Positions 60,199 to 64,000 of a stretch of 64,000 nucleotides of DNA are shown one piece after another. The notes beneath the pieces are model-generated. The model saw nothing but the letters and a program-made list of their open reading frames with translations, was not told where the DNA came from and did no database searches. Source of the DNA: Arenicola marina (lineage: Eukaryota > Annelida > Polychaeta > Arenicolidae); the NCBI GenBank assembly GCA_964019135.1, contig OZ025256.1, positions 35,994,035-36,058,034 of the forward strand, read 5' to 3'. The stretch's first letter is position 1. Each line of letters opens with the position of its first letter. Position numbers and translations under genes: made by a program.

Positions 60199-62858
60199 GG
60201 GTTTTTATTGGTCTGAGATGAAGTGTGACGCGGCCCCATTGCCCTTAGCTAAGGCTTTTTATTGGTCTAGGATCAAGTGTGACGCTGCCCCATTGCCCTT
60301 ACCTAAGGGTTTTTATTGGTCTGAAATGAAGTGTGACGCGGCCCCATTGCCCTTAGCTAAGGGTTTTTATTGGTCTGGGATGAAGTGTGACGCGGCCCCA
60401 TTGCCCTTAGCTAAGGGTTTTTATTGGTCTGAGATGAAGTGTGACGCGGCCCCATTGCCCTTAGCTAAGGGTTTTTATTGGTCTGAGATGAAGTGTGACG
60501 CGGCCCCATTGCCCTTACCTAAGGGTTTTTATTGGTCTGAGATGAAGTGTGACGCTGCCCCATTGCCCTTAGCTAAGGGTTTTTATTGGTCTGAAATGAA
60601 GTGTGACGCGGCCCCATTGCCCTTAGCTAAGGCTTTTTATTGGTCTAGGATCAAGTGTGACGCTGCCCCATTGCCCTTAGCTAAGGGTTTTTATTGGTCT
60701 GAAATGAAGTGTGACGCGGCCCCATTGCCCTTAGCTAAGGGTTTTTATTGGTCTGGGATGAAGTGTGACGCGGCCCCATTGCCCTTAGCTAAGGGTTTTT
60801 ATTGGTCTGAGATGAAGTGTGACGCGGCCCCATTGCCCTTAGCTAAGGGTTTTTATTGGTCTGAGATGAAGTGTGACGCGGCCCCATTGCCCTTACCTAA
60901 GGGTTTTTATTGGTCTGAGATGAAGTGTGACGCGGCCCCATTGCCCTTACCTAAGGGTTTTTATTGGTCTGAGATGAAGTGTGACGCTGCCCCATTGCCC
61001 TTAGCTAAGGGTTTTTATTGGTCTGGGATTAAGTGTGACGCGGCCCCATTGCCCTTAGCTAAGGGTTTTTATTGGTCTGAGATGAAGTGTGACGCGGCCC
61101 CATTGCCCTTAGCTAAGGGTTTTTATTGGTCTGAGATAAAGTGTGACGCGGCCCCGTTGCCCTTAGCTAAGGGTTTTTATTGGTCAAGGATGAAGTGTGA
61201 CGCTGCCCCATTGCCCTTAGCTAAGGGTTTTTATTGGTCTGGGATGAAGTGTGACGCGGCCCCATTGCCCTTAGCTAACGTTTTTTATTGGTCTGAAATG
61301 AAGTGTGACGCGGCCCCATTGCCCTTAGCTAAGGGTTTTTATTGGTCTGGGATGAAGTGTGACGCGGCCCCATTGCCCTTAGCTAAGGGTTTTTATTGGT
61401 CTGAGATGAAGTGTGACGCGGCCCCATTGCCCTTAGCTAAGGGTTTTTATTGGTCTGAGATGAAGTGTGACGCGGCCCCATTGCCCTTACCTAAGGGTTT
61501 TTATTGGTCTGAGATGAAGTGTGACGCTGCCCCATTGCCCTTAGCTAAGGGTTTTTATTGGTGTGAGATGAAGTGTGACGCGGCCCCATTGCCCTTAGCT
61601 AAGGGTTTTTATTGGTCTGGGATGAAGTGTGACGCTGCCCCATTGCCCTTAGCTAAGGGTTTTTATTGGTGTGAGATGAAGTGTGACGCGGCCCCATTGC
61701 CCTTAGCTAAGGGTTTTTTATTGGTGTGAGATGAAGTGTGACGCGGCCCCATTGCCCTTAGCTAAGGGTTTTTATTGGTCTGGGATAAAGTGTGACGCGG
61801 CCCCATTGCCCTTAGCTAAGGGTTTTTATTGGTCAAGGATGAAGTGTGACGCGGCCCCATTGCCCTTAGCTAAGGGTTTTTATTGGTCTGAGATGAAGTG
61901 TGACGCGGCCCCATTGCCCTTAGCTAAGGGTTTTTATTGGTCTGAGATGAAGTGTGACGCGGCCCCATTGCCCTTAGCTAACGGTTTTTATTGGTCTGAG
62001 ATAAAGTGTGACGCGGCCCCGTTGCCCTTAGCTAAGGGTTTTTATTGGTCAAAGATGAAGTGTGACGCTGCCCCATTGCCCTTAGCTAAGGGTTTTTATT
62101 GGTCTGAGATGAAGTGTGACGCGGCCCCATTGCCCTTAGCTAAGGGTTTTTATTGGTCTGAGATGAAGTGTGACGCGGCCCCATTGCCCTTAGCTAAGGG
62201 TTTTTATTGGTCTGAGATGAAGTGTGACGCGGCCCCATTGCCCTTAGCTAAGGGTTTTTATTGGTCTGAGATGAAGTGTGACGCGGCCCCATTGCCCTTA
62301 GCTAAGGGTTTTTATTGGTCTGAGATGAAGTGTGACGCTGCCACATTGCCCTTAGCTAAGGGTTTTTATTGGTCTGAGATGAAGTGTGACGCTGCCCCAT
62401 TGCCCTTAGCTAAGGGTTTTTCTTGGTCTGAGATGAAGTGTGACGCTGCCCCATTGCCCTTAGCTAAGGGTTTTTATTGGTCAAGGATGAAGTGTGACGC
62501 GGCCCCATTGCCCTTAGCTAAGGTTTTTATTGGTCTGAGATGAAGTGTGACGTGGCCCCATTGCCCTTAGCTAAGGGTTTTTATTGGTCTGGGATAAAGT
62601 GTGACGCGGCCCCATTGCCCTTAGCCAAGGGTTTTTATTGGTCTGAGATGAAGTGTGACGCGGCCCCATTGCCCTTAGCTAAGGGTTTTTATTGGTCTGA
62701 GATGAAGTGTGACGCGGCCCCATTGCCCTTAGCTAAGGGTTTTTATTGGTCTGGGATAAAGTGTGACGCGGCCCCATTGCCCTTAGCTAAGGGTTTTTAT
62801 TGGTCTGAGATGAAGTGTGACGCTGCCCCATTGACCTTAGCTAAGGGTTTTTATTGGT
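60199..62858. repeat. 54-bp minisatellite with 14-bp palindrome, about 49 copies
   Basis: The unit is GGTTTTTATTGGTCTGAGAT, GAAGTGTGACGCGGCCCCAT, TGCCCTTAGCTAAG. Each unit joint gives the perfect palindrome CCCTTAGCTAAGGG, and each unit has an ATTGG (inverted CCAAT). Variant units (GGGATGAAG, CAAGGATGAAG, GACGCTGCC, TTACCTAAG) recur in blocks, for example a GGCTTTTTATTGGTCTAGGATC unit at 60,251 and again 378 bp (7 units) later. The plus strand is open in 18-residue repeats (GFYWSEMKCDAAPLPLAK) for 542, 270 and 110 codons. The frame breaks at about 61,715 and 62,523 because of single-unit length errors, and replacements are not biased to silent sites, so coding is unlikely though not excluded. 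Confidence 0.97.
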
Positions 62859-63056
62859 CAAGGCCACGGTAACGGGTTTATTAACTTGGAACCCTAGTAA
62901 ATGGGTAATTATCTCATGGACCGCCCTCTACTGGTTCCGAATAGTAAGGCGAATCAGTGAACACCTCGGCAATGTTGCAAGAGGCTGGACTGGTCAGCCA
63001 CAAAAAAACACCAACAAATGTGTAAACAAGCATTCGGCCGTGGAGATAATCATCTG
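62858..63056. repeat. Second copy of the left flank
   Basis: Positions 62,858-63,056 match 60,002-60,198 almost perfectly (offset 2,856, then 2,857 after the A-run difference). The left junction falls at TCAAGG, a word present both in variant array units (GGTCAAGGATG) and in the original flank (TCTCAAGGCC), as expected for a microhomology-mediated tandem duplication. Confidence 0.96.
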
Positions 63057-63199
63057 GGTTTTTATTGGTCTGAGATGAAGTGTGACGCGGCCCCATTGCC
63101 CTTAGCTAAGGGTTTTTATTGGTCTAGGATGAAGTGTGACGCTGCCCCATTGCCCTTAGCTAAGGGTTTTTATTGGTCTGAGATGAAGTGTGACGCGGC
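63057..63199. repeat. Short second block of the 54-bp array, 2.6 units
   Basis: It follows the duplicated flank just as the main array follows the first flank. It ends abruptly at GACGCGGCC, after which unrelated sequence begins (TAACTCC). The second unit (CTAGGATGAAG with GCTGCC) resembles the second unit of the main block. Confidence 0.96.
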
Positions 63200-64000
63200 C
63201 TAACTCCTCTTGGTTACGAATATTACCTGCTACGTCGCCTGGTTCTCTTAAAGTCCATCTCTTATGTCCTATGTTACTTTGCATATATTTGATCCATTTG
63301 CACTATATTAACGAAACTCCATACGCACTGAATTTATTCGCCATGAATATTAACAATATTAGCCATTTTATCACATACCTACGCAAAAAAGTAGAAGATA
63401 GACAGGGGCAATTTTTTCATTGATTCGTGACGTCACAAGATGAACCGGTTTTGTTGCGCAATATGGTAAACGCGTCTTTGAGCATGGCGTCTATAGGATG
63501 GTCAGCGTCCTTCCGCATCGATCGGGATGCAGCGATACGCGCACGATTATTTGGAAATAATGATAGTGAGGGTGAGAAAGAAGAAGTGGAGGATTTAGGC
63601 AACCGGAGCATGTATTCTGCCGCCGTACGTATCGCTTCGAGCCACCTCGAATGATGACAGATTGCTAAGCCTAAGGGACTGTAAACGTTGAAAACCTCGA
63701 AACGCCCTACGCAAAACAGTATTTTCGGAAGAAGTGCGAACGCTTCATTCATAAAAAGTGAGGCTTATTATATCATGAGATCTAGATCAAAAACCTGCAA
63801 ATATGCCTTGTAATCATATAAAGTATTAATTTGGCGACCAGCAGGCACATTAGTGAAAAGCTACTTAGTTGTTTGTCCCAACCGGACACCATAACGTTCG
63901 GGTGTCCACAAGTATTACTATAAAAAGTACGCGATGAAAATTGTTACGAGATGTGCGCTGGGTGTGTTTTTTATGCTAGGCCGATAAATGTCGCCCTCTC
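63200..64000. other. Unique right end of the window
   Basis: About 800 bp. A perfect CRE palindrome TGACGTCA lies at 63,428-63,435. Downstream, one plus frame is open to 63,654 (first ATG gives 64 codons, acidic GNNDSEGEKEEVED stretch), and an antisense frame of 111 codons overlaps it (63,417-63,752). Neither matches a family I know, and they cannot both be real. I leave them uncalled. Confidence 0.5.

Noticed and set aside
60101-62872. Plus-strand 542-, 270- and 110-codon frames with an 18-residue repeat
   Set aside because: The best coding candidate among the arrays, but the frame breaks twice within the array, changes between units are not mainly silent, and the start lies in a flank with no recognised signal or domain.
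63417-63752. Overlapping sense (64-75 codons) and antisense (111 codons) frames
   Set aside because: They overlap on opposite strands, and neither has a family match or splice signals that I can see.

Overview
The window is eukaryotic, most likely from a marine invertebrate and possibly a mollusc. This rests on three things. An exon near the left end encodes an LDL-receptor class A module flanked by two phase-1 introns, an animal extracellular-protein arrangement. Two diverged interspersed repeats carry TGACCTTGACCTTTGACCT-type words, which from memory are common in molluscan repeats. There is no operon structure, dense coding or bacterial signal. The species cannot be named from the sequence.

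About 45 of the 64 kb is tandem repeat. I count 17 main arrays with mostly unrelated units: 24 bp (3.1-3.9 kb), ~50 bp (4.2-11.6 kb, with a 200-N gap), 31 bp (13.4-14.2), 56 bp (15.2-24.9), 24 bp (25.2-25.5), 38 bp (26.0-27.0), 35/37 bp (29.1-38.1), 22 bp (38.1-40.8 and again 41.3-41.8), ~26 bp (42.3-43.8), ~24 bp (44.2-45.0), 18 bp (45.5-46.2), 21 bp (46.2-46.4), 32 bp (48.4-49.7), 39/35 bp (53.7-56.2), 37 bp (57.1-59.9) and 54 bp (60.2-62.9, with a short second block at 63.1). Several arrays show nested higher-order copying: blocks of 4, 7, 10, 20, 25 or 30 units were themselves duplicated. The islands between arrays are mostly 0.3-2 kb of ordinary-looking DNA with no confident gene.

The supportable genic pieces are the LDLa exon (333-497, minus strand) and a core-promoter-like cluster (CCAAT, TATA, CRE, splice donor) in the island at 40.8-41.3 kb, which splits one 22-bp array in two. 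Two related ~1.0-1.4 kb repeat copies lie head to tail at 51.0-53.5 kb, and a 108-bp foldback element lies at 187-294. All very long open frames in the window are by-products of stop-free repeat units and should not be read as proteins.

The most interesting pattern is that many unrelated units contain a self-complementary core. The 56-bp unit has two hairpins, one with a paired base change on both arms. The 54-bp unit has a perfect 14-bp palindrome, and the 35/37-bp unit varies in length exactly at the centre of a palindrome. Several other units match known factor-binding words (CTCF-like, CCAAT/YY1/E2F-like, E-box, kappaB-like, GATA), and one array is a run of G-quadruplex motifs. The motif matches are suggestive only, because many short motifs were compared with many units.
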